A stretch of 64,000 nt of DNA from NCBI GenBank assembly GCA_025618425.1, contig CM046832.1:64253279-64317278 (forward strand). The letters run 5' to 3'. Below the pieces are notes generated by a model. The model worked only from the letters and a program-made list of their open reading frames with translations. It searched no databases and was not told the origin of the DNA. Position 1 is the first letter of the stretch. Every line of letters starts with the position of its first letter. Source of the DNA: Heliocidaris tuberculata. Taxonomy: Eukaryota; Echinodermata; Echinoidea; Camarodonta; Echinometridae. The position numbers were made by a program, and so were the translations under genes. This document shows positions 24,019 to 34,311 of this stretch, one piece after another.

Positions 24019-25195
24019 TTTGGGTACGGATCGATTTCCCATTGACTCCTGTACAAATTAACGTTTGATTTCCTATTAAAATTCATTGTACTGGGCACGG
24101 ATTTTCGCCATAGAGAATTGTACACAACATTATTTCCAAATATAGCTTTATTCCGTTTAAAATCACTTTAAAAAGGAATATTTCTTCCTCTTTTATGTAC
24201 CCCCCAAAACATTTCAAACCCCCTTTTTGCTTCGCATTTTCCCCAAAAGAAAACCCCTTTTCCTGCCCGTCCCGGGCCAAAACATATTAGTTCAAACACT
24301 AAATTCGAGAGCTCAAAACTCTATATACTAGCTCTGATCTGTGCCCAGTACAATGAATTTGCATGGGAAATCAATCGTTAATTTGTACAGGAGTCAATGG
24401 GAAATCGATCCGTACCCAAAGCTTCTGGGTATGGATTATTTTCCCATTGACTCCTGTACAAATTGACAGATGATTTCCTATCAAATTTCATTGTACTGGG
24501 CAATGCCGGCACGGATTTTCGCCATAGAGAATTGTACACAGCATTATTTCCAAATATAGCTTTATTCCGTTTAAAATCACTTTAAAAAGGAATATTTCTT
24601 CCTCTTTTATATACCCCCCAAAACATTTCAAATCCCCCTTTTTGCTTCGCATTTTCCCCCCAAAGAAAACCCCTTTTCCTGCCCGTCCCGGGCCAAAACA
24701 AATTAGTTCAAACACTAAATTCGAGAGCTCAGAACTCTATATACTAGCTCCGATCCGTACCCAGTACAATAAATTTGCATGGGAAATCAATCGTTAATTT
24801 GTACAGGAGTCAATGGGAAAATGATCCGTAGAGGTTTGGGTACGGATCGATTTCCCATTGACTCCTGTACAAATTAACGGTTTATTTCCCATCAAAATTC
24901 TTCGTACTGGGTACGGATCGGAGCTAGTATATAGAGTTTTGAGCTCTCGAATTAAGTTTTTGAACTAATTTGTTTTGGCCCGGGACGGGCAGGAAAAGGG
25001 GTTTTCTTTTGGGGGAAAATGCGTAGCAAAAAGGGGGATTTGAAATGTTTTTTTTTTGGGGGGGGGGTATATAAAAGGGGAAGAAATATGCGTTCTTAAT
25101 TTTAGTGGGATTTTAAACGGAATAAAGTTATATTTTGAAATAATGCTGTGTGCAATTCTCTATGGCGAAAATCCGTGCCCAGTACATTGAATTGG
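24019..25195. mobile_element. Three adjacent copies of a ~400-bp foldback MITE
   Basis: Copies lie at 24019-24420, 24424-24830 and, inverted and truncated, 24835-25195. Each complete copy starts TTTGGGTACGGATCGATTTC, then CCATTGACTCCTGTACAA, and ends in the complement. The middle carries a GC-rich CCCGTCCCGGGCC and a (C)n/(G)n tract. Open frames over the elements are repeat-derived. The same array is present at 58471-59652. Confidence 0.75.
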
Positions 25196-25212
25196 AAAAG
25201 GGGGATTTGAAT

Positions 25213-25670
25213 CATCCTGGGGGGCCAACTTAGCATCCGTACCCAACCGCCATTAAATCCGCCTGACAAAGTGAATATTTAGTCAAGTTTCTTATTTGTT
25301 ATTGTTGAAATCATGCTCATATTTAACGGAATAAACGCTATTGTTGTCAATTTCATAAGTGAAAAAGAAAATCAGGTAAGACCTGAGCGGATGTTAAACC
25401 CGCAACACTGCATCAGTGTAGAGAGAAGCCTCTGACCCGTCGTCTTAACCACTAGACCACGAGCAATTGACGGCAGAAGCGGGGTTCAAAAAGACTATGT
25501 ACCTTTGCTCTACAGAAATTCTATGTCTTTGTGAATGTGCGGTCAGTCATTCCAATTCGCACAATAGGCGAGACAAGCCTATAGCTTTTTTAGCAGCCTA
25601 CTTTTTTTCAGTAAGCTAGGCGGTACTAACTTCCGTCTGGGTACGGATGCTAAGATGGCCGATTAGGGCA
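25213..25670. mobile_element. ~455-bp element with inverted ends enclosing a SINE head
   Basis: Left CTTAGCATCCGTACCCA (about 25229-25245) is mirrored at the right by TGGGTACGGATGCTAAG (about 25637-25653). The ends resemble, but are not the same as, those of the neighbouring MITE array. A tRNA-like segment lies inside at 25382-25473. Confidence 0.5.
25382..25473 (-). mobile_element. tRNA-like SINE head
   Basis: On the minus strand a box A-like TGGTCTAGTGGTTAAGACG is followed, after an expanded middle, by GCGGGTTTAACATCCGC, a degenerate box B in a stem. The extra length and poor box B argue against a functional tRNA. Copy 2 is at 59839-59930. Confidence 0.45.
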
Positions 25671-25815
25671 ATATTACTTCCATAAATTCTTGATGGATAA
25701 CATTTTTTTACCGACTGTGAGGTTTTGCAATATGTGTGTCCGATTCATCGCTCCGAGTCCATGCAAACACAGTGCATGCTACGCACGGCCGGCGATTGCG
25801 AGCTGTGTCGTGTGA

Positions 25816-26407
25816 TTAAAGGGCAATCCAACCTTGATAATAAGATGATTTGTGTGAAAGCAGAAAAATAAGAAAAACAGGATGGCGAAAGTTTGAAAGA
25901 AATCGGACAAGGACTAAGAAAGTTATGGATGTTTGAAAAATGAGATCACTACATCTATGCGAATCTCAAATTGGCAATTTGGTGAGTCAATTGTGGCATT
26001 TTTGTGGACAACTCTCCCATTTGTCGTACACAAAAATATCAATAATTTGCGGTTTTCTTCGAGGCGCTTTTACCCTCGGGGCAGTACTCAAAATATATTG
26101 GAGAAAGCATATTGTTGTAGGTCCTCATGAACGAAAAGATCCTACTGAGTAATGCATTTTGAAAAAAAGTGACATTTTAGTCATTTTGTGTGTTAGAGCG
26201 AATGGGGGAGTTGTCCACAGCTACATCACAGTGACAATACCTATTCGGCCAATTTGAAATTCCCATATGTGTAGTGATTATAACTTTCAAAAATTCATAA
26301 CTTTCTTATTGCTTGTCCGATTTCGTTCAAACTTTCACCAAACTGCTTCTCTGATTTTTCCTCTTTCTTTCAAAGCAATTTGCTATAAAGGTTGGATTTC
26401 CCTTTAA
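25816..26407. mobile_element. TTAA-type MITE, family A, well-preserved copy
   Basis: It is flanked and started by TTAA at 25816-25819 and ended by TTAA at 26404-26407. Termini are AAAGGGCAATCCAACCTT and AAGGTTGGATTTCCCTTT. Internally, GAAAGAAATCGGACAAGGAC is mirrored near the other end as a weak inverted arm. The family has a diverged relative at 17385-18004. Confidence 0.8.
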
Positions 26408-26655
26408 ACTGTCTAAAATGTTACTTTTACATCATGTTACATCAAGAAAATTGCAAGATTATCATCTAACTGAGTATTTCATACAATTCTATAAAAAAGA
26501 ATGGTTAATAAACGTATTCTTATCTAGTAATCACAACAAAACTTTACACATTGGTATTTCATGATCGATTTAAACCCTCCGGGCTAACTCGGCCTCACTT
26601 TTCCCGTAGTGCCGAGTTCGCCCTAGTGCCGAGTTAGCCCGATCCCTTGCACACG

Positions 26656-27960
26656 TGTACAGTGTATGTTACGTAATTAAGTGAAAGTGCACAGTTGTGC
26701 GTGATAAAAATTAATGTGAAGTAACGTGAATGCAATGAGGCCTTCGGGCGCTCGATGAATACATAAATAGATAAGAAAGAAGTAACTAGGGAATGTTATT
26801 GTGCAAGATGCATAACTATTAGAGACATGTACAACATGCAGTTTATTTGAGCAATTATGAAAGTTTATGCATTACAGAAAGAAGAAGGGGCTGCCTTATG
26901 CACAACGATTCAGGCCTAGCGCTACGGTACAATTTGCATCTCATTAACCCCTGGTTTGTTTTGAATTACCAAAGGACTTCTAGCTCAGTGCGTGCGTGCG
27001 GTCATCACAGTGGCAAAACAAGGAACTTTAATTTGCGCCTCTATTTTGGCGATTTATGAGCTGAAACTTCCCACATGAACTAATTTGTAGTTATAAATGA
27101 TTGTCTGCAAAAATCCTGAAATATGATGACTGTTTTGTCGAGTTATAGCAACATTTTGAAATGAAAATGTCAAAAAACTATGTGTCTATTTTTTTCTGAC
27201 ACAAGTCTGCCCCTGCATAAATATTCATGAAACTTCATTTCCTTATTCGGGGGTGTACATTCCTTATTTAGACAAAGTTTCGCTGATGCGACTTCTTTCT
27301 TTGCAGAGATACTACGTCTTTTTCACACGATATCTTGCAGCAATTTAGAGCAGCAAATTGTGCGCAGTGATGCCAAATTCACGATCTGCACATACGATAT
27401 TCATGAGTCAGCCGTAGTCAGCTCATTCATAGATTGCGATTGCCCATGGAGCACTCGGAGCACTCGCGCACAGAGCTCAGCCCTACACAGATGTCAACGC
27501 ATGGGACGAGGTTGTAATATTTTTCTGTTATGTCAGCCTCGACGATCTGACACCGAGATCCTTTTTTTCTGACACAACTCTATGCGGAAAATTCACCTCA
27601 AGTAAATACCATACGATTGTAGAAAAATGTACAATAAAATGATTCATGACAGTGATTTTCTTGCGAATCTAGCCGAAATGAGGAATTTTAGGAGAAGTTT
27701 AACAGGTAAAATATTCTGTTTGTAACCGAAGAAATATCGCTAAAATTTCATATTTTCCGTTGGTCGAGCTTTGATTTTGCAGTATTGTTGTGAAAGATAC
27801 ATCTATATTTAATAATTTTTCGAACTTTATGTTTACAAAAAGTGGTGTTTAATACATTATTTTTCAGCTTGCATTTGTAAACAACAACTTTACGTAAATT
27901 GTGGGAAAATGCAAGAACTGGTGAGGTCAAAGGGGGTCAACTCAATGGACAATCGCTCGC
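26656..27960. other. Non-coding stretch within the duplicated block
   Basis: No gene or repeat end was recognised. An acceptor-like TTCTTTCTTTGCAG ends near 27306, but no supported exon follows. The second copy at 61113-62435 differs by a 7-bp indel near 27440. Confidence 0.35.
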
Positions 27961-27984
27961 TAACTATAGGGCTAGTCCTCGACT

Positions 27985-28164
27985 GGATTGAGACAGTTGA
28001 ATATCCCTAGTTTAGCTTACAGGAGGGCTCGAGGTGATATGATTGAATTGTACAAGATTTTTAATAAATACGATTCTGATGTAACTCCAAATCTTGTATT
28101 ACAATCCAGAGATCAGACAAGAGGGCATAGTAAGAAATTGTTTATTCCTAGGACCAAAACTCAA
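27985..28164 (+). pseudogene. CR1/Jockey-like LINE ORF2 C-terminal remnant, interrupted
   Basis: The frame reads LRQLNIPSLAYRRARGDMIE, then LYKIFNKYDSDV and TRGHSKKLF. This is the usual C-terminal region after the reverse transcriptase of CR1/Jockey-type LINEs (RRxRGDMIExYK, TRGHSxKL). A palindromic element inserts after KTQ at 28164, and the same frame resumes after it as QRYKNSFYVRIRSLEG at 28793-28840. Everything upstream, including the reverse transcriptase core, is missing. Copy 2 is at 62440-62621. Confidence 0.7.
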
Positions 28165-28792
28165 ACAGTAGGGGAGCAGAGACAAAATCGCAGGTACCTG
28201 CATATATGCAGGCGATTTTAGAGGTTTTGTGCTCTAAAAACCTGTGAATTCGCAGGTTGCGTTCCGATTGCAGCCTCTTGCGGCCAGGCGTTTCATCAGA
28301 GGTTTCCAAAAATGGCACCATCGGAAGGAGCGCCTAACGTTGCCTTAGATTCGAAATTTATAGAAAATTCTGGTGTTGTTGTTTCTTTTAAATCGCCGAT
28401 AAGTGAAAAATGCGTAATCGATCGAAAATTACGTCATCGTAATGCAAGCGCAGTCATGTGACCACGAGCACGAGCACGTGACACCCAAAACATTCCCCCC
28501 ATGAGCTCTACCTGCGAATTCGCAGGTTTTGGGTGTCACGTGCTCGTGGTCACATGACTGCGCTTGCATTAAAAGAAACAACACCAGAATTTTCTATAAA
28601 TTTCGGAACTAAGGCAACGTTAGGCGCTCCTTCCGATGGTGCCATTTTTGGAAGCCTCTGATGAAACGCCTGGCCGCAAGAGGCTGCAATCAGAACGCAA
28701 CCTGCGAATTTGCAGGTTTTTAGAGCACAAAACCTCTAAAATCGCCTGCATATATGCAGGAACCTGCGATTTTGTCTCTGCTCCCCTACTGT
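28165..28792. mobile_element. 628-bp long-arm palindromic element inserted in the LINE remnant
   Basis: Ends are ACAGTAGGGGAGCAGAGACA and its complement (TGTCTCTGCTCCCCTACTGT). The left arm runs about 28165-28494 and the right about 28524-28792. The right arm lacks ~52 bp present in the left near 28390-28440. Short nested palindromes (CCTGCATATATGCAGG, CCTGCGAATTCGCAGG) lie near both ends and at the centre. No open frame of interest. In copy 2 the right arm is cut off. Confidence 0.8.
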
Positions 28793-28837
28793 CAGAGGTA
28801 CAAAAATTCTTTCTATGTACGAATACGTAGCCTGGAA

Positions 28838-28888
28838 GGCTCTTTGAAGAGTAAAAAAAAAAAAGCTGACGCTACTCTTCAAAGAGCC
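28838..28888. repeat. Short hairpin
   Basis: AGGCTCTTTGAAGAGTA and TACTCTTCAAAGAGCCT face each other across an A-rich loop. It lies just after the LINE remnant resumes. Confidence 0.7.
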
Positions 28889-28899
28889 TGGTTTTTTAT

Positions 28900-29555
28900 C
28901 CCCACTCTGCAATAGAGCAGCCATTTTAGAGTCTAAAGAACCTCCTGAAAATCACCTTTACCGTGAGCCAGCTTCTCTCATCTCCTCTTCACCATAGCTT
29001 TAGAATATTAAAACCCCATTTTTTACCCTAGAATTAAAAAAAATATTTGGGAAAAAATGTGAAATATTAATTTTAATGGTTACCGGTAGGTTGAATGTTG
29101 TCCGAAGGACGCCCCGAAAAAGCCTTCACTACGCTCGTAGACCCGGAAGTGTCCCGTAACATCATCGACCTCAGTCAATCACGCAATTTTCAGATCCACC
29201 ATACGTTAGACAAGACCGCTACTGCGTGCATGCAGAAGATGCACAATCCAAATGCGTGCGATGCCCATCATCACCAGAGGGAAAAAACAAACTATTCGAT
29301 GACGTCAGCGGGAAAAAATGAACTATTCATTTTTCCGGCCCCCCCCCCATACGCAACTGCTCAGCCTGAGCGCGTACTACATTGTGACGACATTAATTTG
29401 CGGATATCTATTGTTTTAGGCATGCGTTTGATATCCACGCAAATTCACCCCTTCTTCAAACTGTTTGTGTATACTTTTGCGGTCTATCATGCATACCCTA
29501 CAGTGCATATGATCAAGTAGATGAGTAGAATTAAGCTTTTGTTCAAGATGACGGA
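28900..29555. other. Non-coding stretch present only in copy 1
   Basis: An open frame of 141 codons (29095-29520) crosses it but has no recognisable domain and includes homopolymer-derived residues, so I do not call it a gene. The whole stretch is absent from the second copy of the duplication. Confidence 0.3.
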
Positions 29556-29556
29556 T

Positions 29557-29735
29557 ATAAAACAAATATACAATGACTCATTCTCGGAACAAGCTAAAAC
29601 TATTCGCACTCAAGAACACCAAATGGTACTATTCTCCCTCAGGCCGATGGCCCTCAGGAGAATAGTACAATTTGGTGTTCCTTCGATGCGAATAGTTTTA
29701 GCCAGATCCTCGAGTGCCATTGTATATTTGTATAC
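29557..29735. mobile_element. Short foldback element
   Basis: Arms of ~78 bp face each other around 29648. CTAAAACTATTCGCACTCAA is mirrored by a slightly diverged CGATGCGAATAGTTTTAG, and CAAATATACAATG by CATTGTATATTTG at the outer ends. It abuts the MITE starting at 29740. Confidence 0.65.
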
Positions 29736-29739
29736 TATA

Positions 29740-30024
29740 TACTGTATAAGCCATAAATTTCGCGGCCATAAATTTTCGCGAATAGGACTAACCAGACTAT
29801 TTCGCAAGTGGTTGAATTCACGGTCGGAAAATTCTCAAATCTAAATACATTGGTGATGATGTACTTATGCAAAGCGAAGTGGTGAATTTCTGACCAGGAG
29901 ACAACAAATTCAAAAGACTTCTTATGTTGGCAATATTTTCGCGTGCTGTTAATTTCGCGACCCACTCGCGATTCGCAAAATTTGCAAAAATAAAACCCCC
30001 GCGAAATATACGGCATATACAGTA
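29740..30024. mobile_element. 285-bp MITE with TACTGTATA termini
   Basis: The left end is TACTGTATAAGCCATAAATT, then TCGCGG. The right end read on the minus strand is TACTGTATATGCCGTATATT, then TCGCGG. TA dinucleotides at both borders fit a TA target (Tc1/mariner-like). No coding frame. Confidence 0.7.
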
Positions 30025-30200
30025 ACTTAGTTTTAGATCTACCGGTGTAGGCTGTAGCGGTCGCCCCCCAAAAAATGCCAACTAAAAAAAAAAAAAAAAA
30101 AAGCGAGAGAAAAAAGCAAGGTGCTGCGAGCCGTTATCTTCCTCAAAATTTGCTAAAAAACACAAGGGAAGGGGGGAAACTCCCCCCTGAGCTGGGAACC

Positions 30201-30323
30201 GACAATTGCTCCTACGACAATTGCTCCTAAAAATATGACAATTGCTCCTGCGATAATTGCTCTGACGACAATTGCTCCCGCGATAATTGCTCTGATGACA
30301 TTTGCACCAACGACTATTGCTCC
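30201..30323. repeat. 15-bp minisatellite, 8 units
   Basis: Eight units of roughly GACAATTGCTCCTAC, one with a 6-bp insertion. Because the unit is a multiple of three, the minus strand reads as a pentapeptide repeat (RSNCR/QSNYR type), but nothing shows that it is translated. Absent from copy 2. Confidence 0.8.
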
Positions 30324-30399
30324 TTTTCTTTTCTACCACTTTCTTTTTTGATTTTGTCTATACTTAATTATTCATCTGTATGTTTTATTATTTTGTTAC

Positions 30400-30445
30400 T
30401 CCCCACCCCCCTCCCCACCCCTCTCTCTCTCTCTCTCTCTTTCTT
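30400..30445. repeat. C-rich and (CT)n microsatellite
   Basis: CCCCACCCCCCTCCCC is followed by (CT)10-12. Copy 2 has a slightly different length at 63067-63107. Confidence 0.85.
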
Positions 30446-30740
30446 TATCTTGGACATTTTTAACACAACTGAGTAAATGATGGCGAACATTTATTTCTAA
30501 ATAGCCATTCTGTCTACTAGTCGTGACACTTGCTAGTGGGGAAAACAAGCTAGTCCTGTCTGTGGGTTGTTGCGAATTGCTAAAGTTCATACATAGGTTC
30601 AATTTAATAGTGTAATGGTGATGAGTGGAAGGGAAAACACACCCAAAATATGGGGAATTGGAGGAATGAAGCGTTCGCTCCCGGGCCTCCCGCCACGTGG
30701 AGCTTGCATAATGCCTCGCAAACAAAACCAATTGACATAA

Positions 30741-31110
30741 CATCATTGACACAATGTCATTGTTTTTTTTTTTTTGTATTATTGGGTAGGAGTTTCTTTC
30801 CCGAGTAAAATGACACCAGGATCATCAATTTTGGCTAAGGCATTTGATTCTTCAGTTATTCTTGTGAGGCCATGTCATTTTCAAAATTTGCTACTTTTGT
30901 AACCGTTATGAATCAGCTGTGTTGACAACCTGGTGGACAAATGCATGACTGCTCTTGCTTTGAAAAATAAGACAACATAAATGAAACGGATATTGTATGG
31001 AAAGCTTTATGCATAACAAAGGTTACAGAAGTAGCAAATTTTGAAACCGACATTGCCTCACATATTTTCTGTCTAATAAAACACAAATCAATGTCATTGT
31101 GTCAATGATG
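30741..31110. mobile_element. Foldback element just upstream of the GGACT coding exon
   Basis: CATCATTGACACAATGTCAT at 30741 is mirrored at 31089-31110, and TTCAAAATTTGCTACTTTTG near 30877 is mirrored near 31031. It probably lies in the 5' intron of GGACT, since an acceptor sits at 31215. The second copy is at 63407-63776. Confidence 0.6.
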
Positions 31111-31240
31111 TCATTGAAATTGCAGATCTCAGGTGTTGTGTTTTTCTGGGCCCCCAGTATAGGGCCTTTGATGCAGACCAATACCAGTATAATTTTTGTT
31201 TCTTCCTCTTTCCAGCTTTCATTTCTCCGTCTAAAATAAC

Positions 31241-32561
31241 ATGGCACATCGTGTGTTTGTATATGGGACTCTGAAAAAGGGTCAGCCTAATCACCATGTC
31301 TTGACGCAGTGTAAGGAGGGAAAGTACACATTCCTTGGGCAAGGAAGGACAGTTTCAAAATGGCCACTTGTCATTGCATCCAATTTCAACATTCCTTTCC
31401 TCTTGGACATTGAAGGCGAAGGCTATGTGAGTATTTGACATGAAAGCATGACCAGTCACCAAAATTATTTTGCTCCATATGTTTGGAATTCATCTCTGAT
31501 TGGTCAACAGTTAATTATGTGGGTCTATGCCGAACAATCACAGCTTCCCCAGTAAAAATATCAGTATTTCCAAGTGCCTTACAAAATTATTATTCCTTGT
31601 CCTTTACTTTAAAGGGTACCAATCACCAAAAATAATTTTGCTCTGTATGTTAGAGGTTTCATGTCGTTATACTATATTCAAAATATGGGCTTCAAATATT
31701 AATTCTATAAAGAGATATTGCAATTTGAATTACACTCTCTATAAGCGTAAAAGCGACTCGTGAGTAGACTACTCGACCGACCTGTATGCGCTGCCAAGAT
31801 AAAGGCTCGCGCGGAACCAAACTCAAGTTCAGTTCCTCACGAGCATTTTCATGTTATTCTTTATTTCCATCATACTCATTAACTGTTGACCTACAGAATA
31901 CCAGATAGACAAAGTTCTTTTAGGTTGATTTTATACTTTCTAGCTGTACACAAACTATTTTTTCAGGTGAATGGTACTTATTAAAACCCTAACAAATGTG
32001 TTCACCATCTCTATTGACTGAGATAGATCCTACCTTGCTCCACTTGAATGCATGCAGGATATTAGGAAATCTCATAGGTTACTTGTGCAGTTCTCTCAGG
32101 TTCTTATCAGGGTAAAGAGCTGCGAATGGCAGTGGATGTGCTTGGATTCAAACCAGGATCATTAGATTCATATTAATTAGTCTTAGACCACATCATTTGC
32201 CTTGTTCTTGCAGAATATTGTTGGAGAAGTTTATGAGGTCAACGATCCCCTGCTTGCCGATCTGGATGAGCTTGAGGGATACCCTGGGTACTATGACAGG
32301 AGGCTAGTCAGCATCAAAATGGAGAAGAGGACACAGGGAGTTGAAACCGCTGATGTCATTGATTGCTGGCTGTACATGCTGAACAATTACAAGCCTTTCA
32401 TGAGGGACTTGGAGAAATATGAGAACTATGACAGCTATGGTTGTCATGGCAAGCAGTATGTTAGCAGGTGTGACAGGGAGGAGGGATGGGCTGGAAAGTG
32501 TCTGCCTTCACTTTTATCAAAAATTGATGAGAAAGTGAAGGAGAGGTACAATATGAAATGA
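31241..32561 (+). CDS. GGACT: Gamma-glutamylaminecyclotransferase (GGACT / AIG2-like)
   Basis: The enzyme releases 5-oxoproline and free amine from gamma-glutamylamines such as gamma-glutamyl-lysine left by transglutaminase cross-link breakdown; it is a small cytosolic protein with the gamma-glutamylcyclotransferase fold. Two coding exons are seen: 31241-31426 (ATG, 62 codons, donor GTGAGT) and 32214-32561 (acceptor CTTGTTCTTGCAG, TGA at 32559-32561), joined in phase 0. The 177-residue product carries VFVYGTLKKGQPNHHVL at residues 5-21 (the substrate-binding YGTL loop), PLVIASNFNIPFLLD near 42, GEVYEV near 66 and LDELEGYPGYYDRR, whose Glu corresponds to the catalytic acid of the family. It is somewhat longer than the ~150-residue vertebrate protein. 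An acceptor at 31215 implies an upstream non-coding exon, not located. The intron carries a TTAA MITE at 31609-31984. The gene is convergent with CDV3. Confidence 0.93.
31609..31984. mobile_element. TTAA-type MITE, family C, copy 1 (in GGACT intron)
   Basis: TTAA plus AGGGTACCAATCACC at the left, and GGTGAATGGTACTTATTAA at the right. Internally it shares AATATGGGCTTCAAATATTA and CGTAAAAGCGACTC with the copy at 38942-39297. Confidence 0.75.
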
Positions 32562-32870
32562 GATTAAACAAAGTAAAACATATTTGTATACTCAAGTCAA
32601 GTTATGCCTTTTGACAAGAGACTTGCAAATTATATGTTAGTTCTCACATTATTCTTTTTTACTTTGGTTGACTTTTGGTGCTGCCTATAATGGACGAATA
32701 TTATATATTATAGTACGGGTTCAAGAATGTAGCCATCCTGATTGGTCAAATAACACCACGTGACCGTGCAAAAAAAAGTACTAACGCACAGCGAGGGGAC
32801 TAACGCACGGCTAATCCGGATCAAACACTAAGATTGTAAGAAAACGCTAAGATTGTAGACCCGTTTTATA
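32562..32870. other. GGACT 3' flank
   Basis: It presumably contains the 3' UTR. The first canonical AATAAA seen downstream is near 32977, inside the following hairpin, so the polyadenylation site is uncertain. Around 32780-32810 GCACTAACGCAC-like motifs begin. Confidence 0.3.
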
Positions 32871-32871
32871 A

Positions 32872-33045
32872 AACTATTAATACATGGTTGTGAGTTCGTG
32901 CGTTAGTGCGATTCGACAACACGCAGGTTTTTATCGTAGTGTCTAACTCACTCGGCTACACCTCGTGCGTTAGTACACCACAATAAAAAACTTTGTGTTG
33001 CCAGATCGCACTAACGCACTCCCAACCATGTATTAATAGTATATT
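32872..33045. repeat. Inverted repeat with GCGTTAGTGCG motifs
   Basis: AACTATTAATACATGGTTG at about 32873 is mirrored by CAACCATGTATTAATAGT near 33022, and CGTGCGTTAGTGCGAT by ATCGCACTAACGCAC. Further GTGCGTTAGT copies lie at about 32780, 32800 and 32966. It looks like a foldback MITE. Confidence 0.65.
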
Positions 33046-33052
33046 ATCACAT

Positions 33053-33168
33053 CCAAATTTACCCCAATAAATAAGGAAGGCAATGTGGGTGGAGGTTAAC
33101 CTGCTTGTTTTGGTTATACTATTAGTACAATTTATTGATACTTCACTATCTATATATATATACTTCAC

Positions 33169-33254
<86 letters not shown>

Positions 33255-33348
33255 GTGAAGTATCAATAAATTGTACTAATAGTATAACCAAAACAAGCAG
33301 GTTAACCTCCACCCACATTGCCTTCCTTATTCATTGGGGTACATTTGG
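33053..33348. repeat. Near-perfect palindrome with a (TA)n centre
   Basis: Arms of roughly 100 bp (33053-33155 and 33246-33348) are mirror images with only a few mismatches, including GGTTAACCTGCTTGTTTTGG and its complement. A (TA)~35 tract lies between. Such a structure can extrude as a cruciform; alternatively it could be an assembly fold-back. Confidence 0.8.
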
Positions 33349-34168
33349 GTTGAGCACCCCTCCCCATCAAATAAAAAAAAGAAAGAAAGTTAATGAAGAA
33401 AGGTTTTTTAAAAAAATGGTGATAATACTTCATATATTAAAAAAAACAAAGGCAAAAAAAATAATTGGAAAATAACAATGAATACAGTCTTGGGCTGCCT
33501 AGTATATGCATTGACCATGAATTTACCATGAATAGTAGCATTTTTGTGGGACAAGGGCATATCTCATGACATTTATTATATCATTTTTTTGTCAATTGAC
33601 CTATTCAGAGTACATGTACCATTTCTTCCTTCCCCCATCCCTTCCCCTTTTTGATAGGTCAGAGAGGTAAGTCCTATTTTTTTTTTATTCAATGTCTTAC
33701 CTGTTCCTACTAATGTTAGATTCTAAAGACTTTATCTTATGTTGAAGTACCAGTATTTTGGGTTTATTTTGATACTGCTTTTTAATTGCTCTTTTTAAAT
33801 TTTAAATGCATAATGATGCTCATGACCCTGCGTGTAACGACTCCATGCACTGCTGTAACCTAGCTAACTCATAATCATGCTTCATGGAACATAAAGACCC
33901 AGTATGCTTTGGGGAGTACCAGGTGTAATTTATTCACATAATTAATCTTAATTCTAGGCTGAATGAGTTTTCCCTTTCAACAAAAAATATTTTGTTCAGA
34001 GACTAGACCTATGAAGATTGTGTGCTCTCTCTCTCAAAAACAAATAATGATAACATGAATTAGAAGACAAAAAGGGGAAAAACTGTGATTGATGACAAAC
34101 GGTCTTGGATTTTATTCTCATTTCTTCAATTCAGTCCTTTAATTGCACAACACTAAACTGAGATATAT
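33349..34168. other. AT-rich non-coding stretch
   Basis: No gene or repeat ends recognised. Confidence 0.4.
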
Positions 34169-34176
34169 ATTAATAT

Positions 34177-34311
34177 GGGGTAACCTCGCTAGTCATAAGG
34201 ACCGCTATTCATAAGGACCACTTTTTCATAAGGACCGCTATCCATAACGCGTGACTAAATGAATAGCGGTTTTGTATGAATAGCTGTCCTTATGAATAGC
34301 GAGTGGACCCC
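34177..34311. mobile_element. 135-bp hairpin MITE with 8-bp target duplication
   Basis: Exact direct repeats ATTAATAT flank it at 34169-34176 and 34312-34319. The element starts GGGGTAACCTCGCTAGTCAT and ends GAATAGCGAGTGGACCCC. Between are repeated CATAAGGACCGCTATTCAT-type units and complements, so most of the element folds into one hairpin. Confidence 0.85.

Larger units (their letters stand above)
20665..26646. mobile_element. ~6-kb candidate DNA transposon with TIRs and 9-bp flanking repeat
   Basis: The plus strand from 20670 and the minus strand from 26640 both read inward GGGCTAACTCGGCACTAGGG, followed by CGAASTCGGC. Just outside, TTGCACACG occurs in direct orientation at 20656-20664 and 26647-26655, the size expected for a MULE-type target duplication. 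Inside are an inverted exon-like fragment (21296-21376), a field of periodic motifs (21559-23976), a tandem array of smaller foldback elements (24019-25195), a tRNA-like SINE head and a TTAA MITE. No transposase domain was recognised. The right part recurs at 55826-61100. Confidence 0.6.

Noticed and set aside
24083..24715. Frames giving KGGLKCFGGYIKEEEIFLFK-like peptides, repeated at 58535-59168
   Set aside because: They coincide with the foldback MITE array and its terminal repeats; copies vary by start codon only.
29095..29520. 141-codon frame
   Set aside because: No domain, no splice support, a proline run from a C tract, and absent from the second copy of the block.
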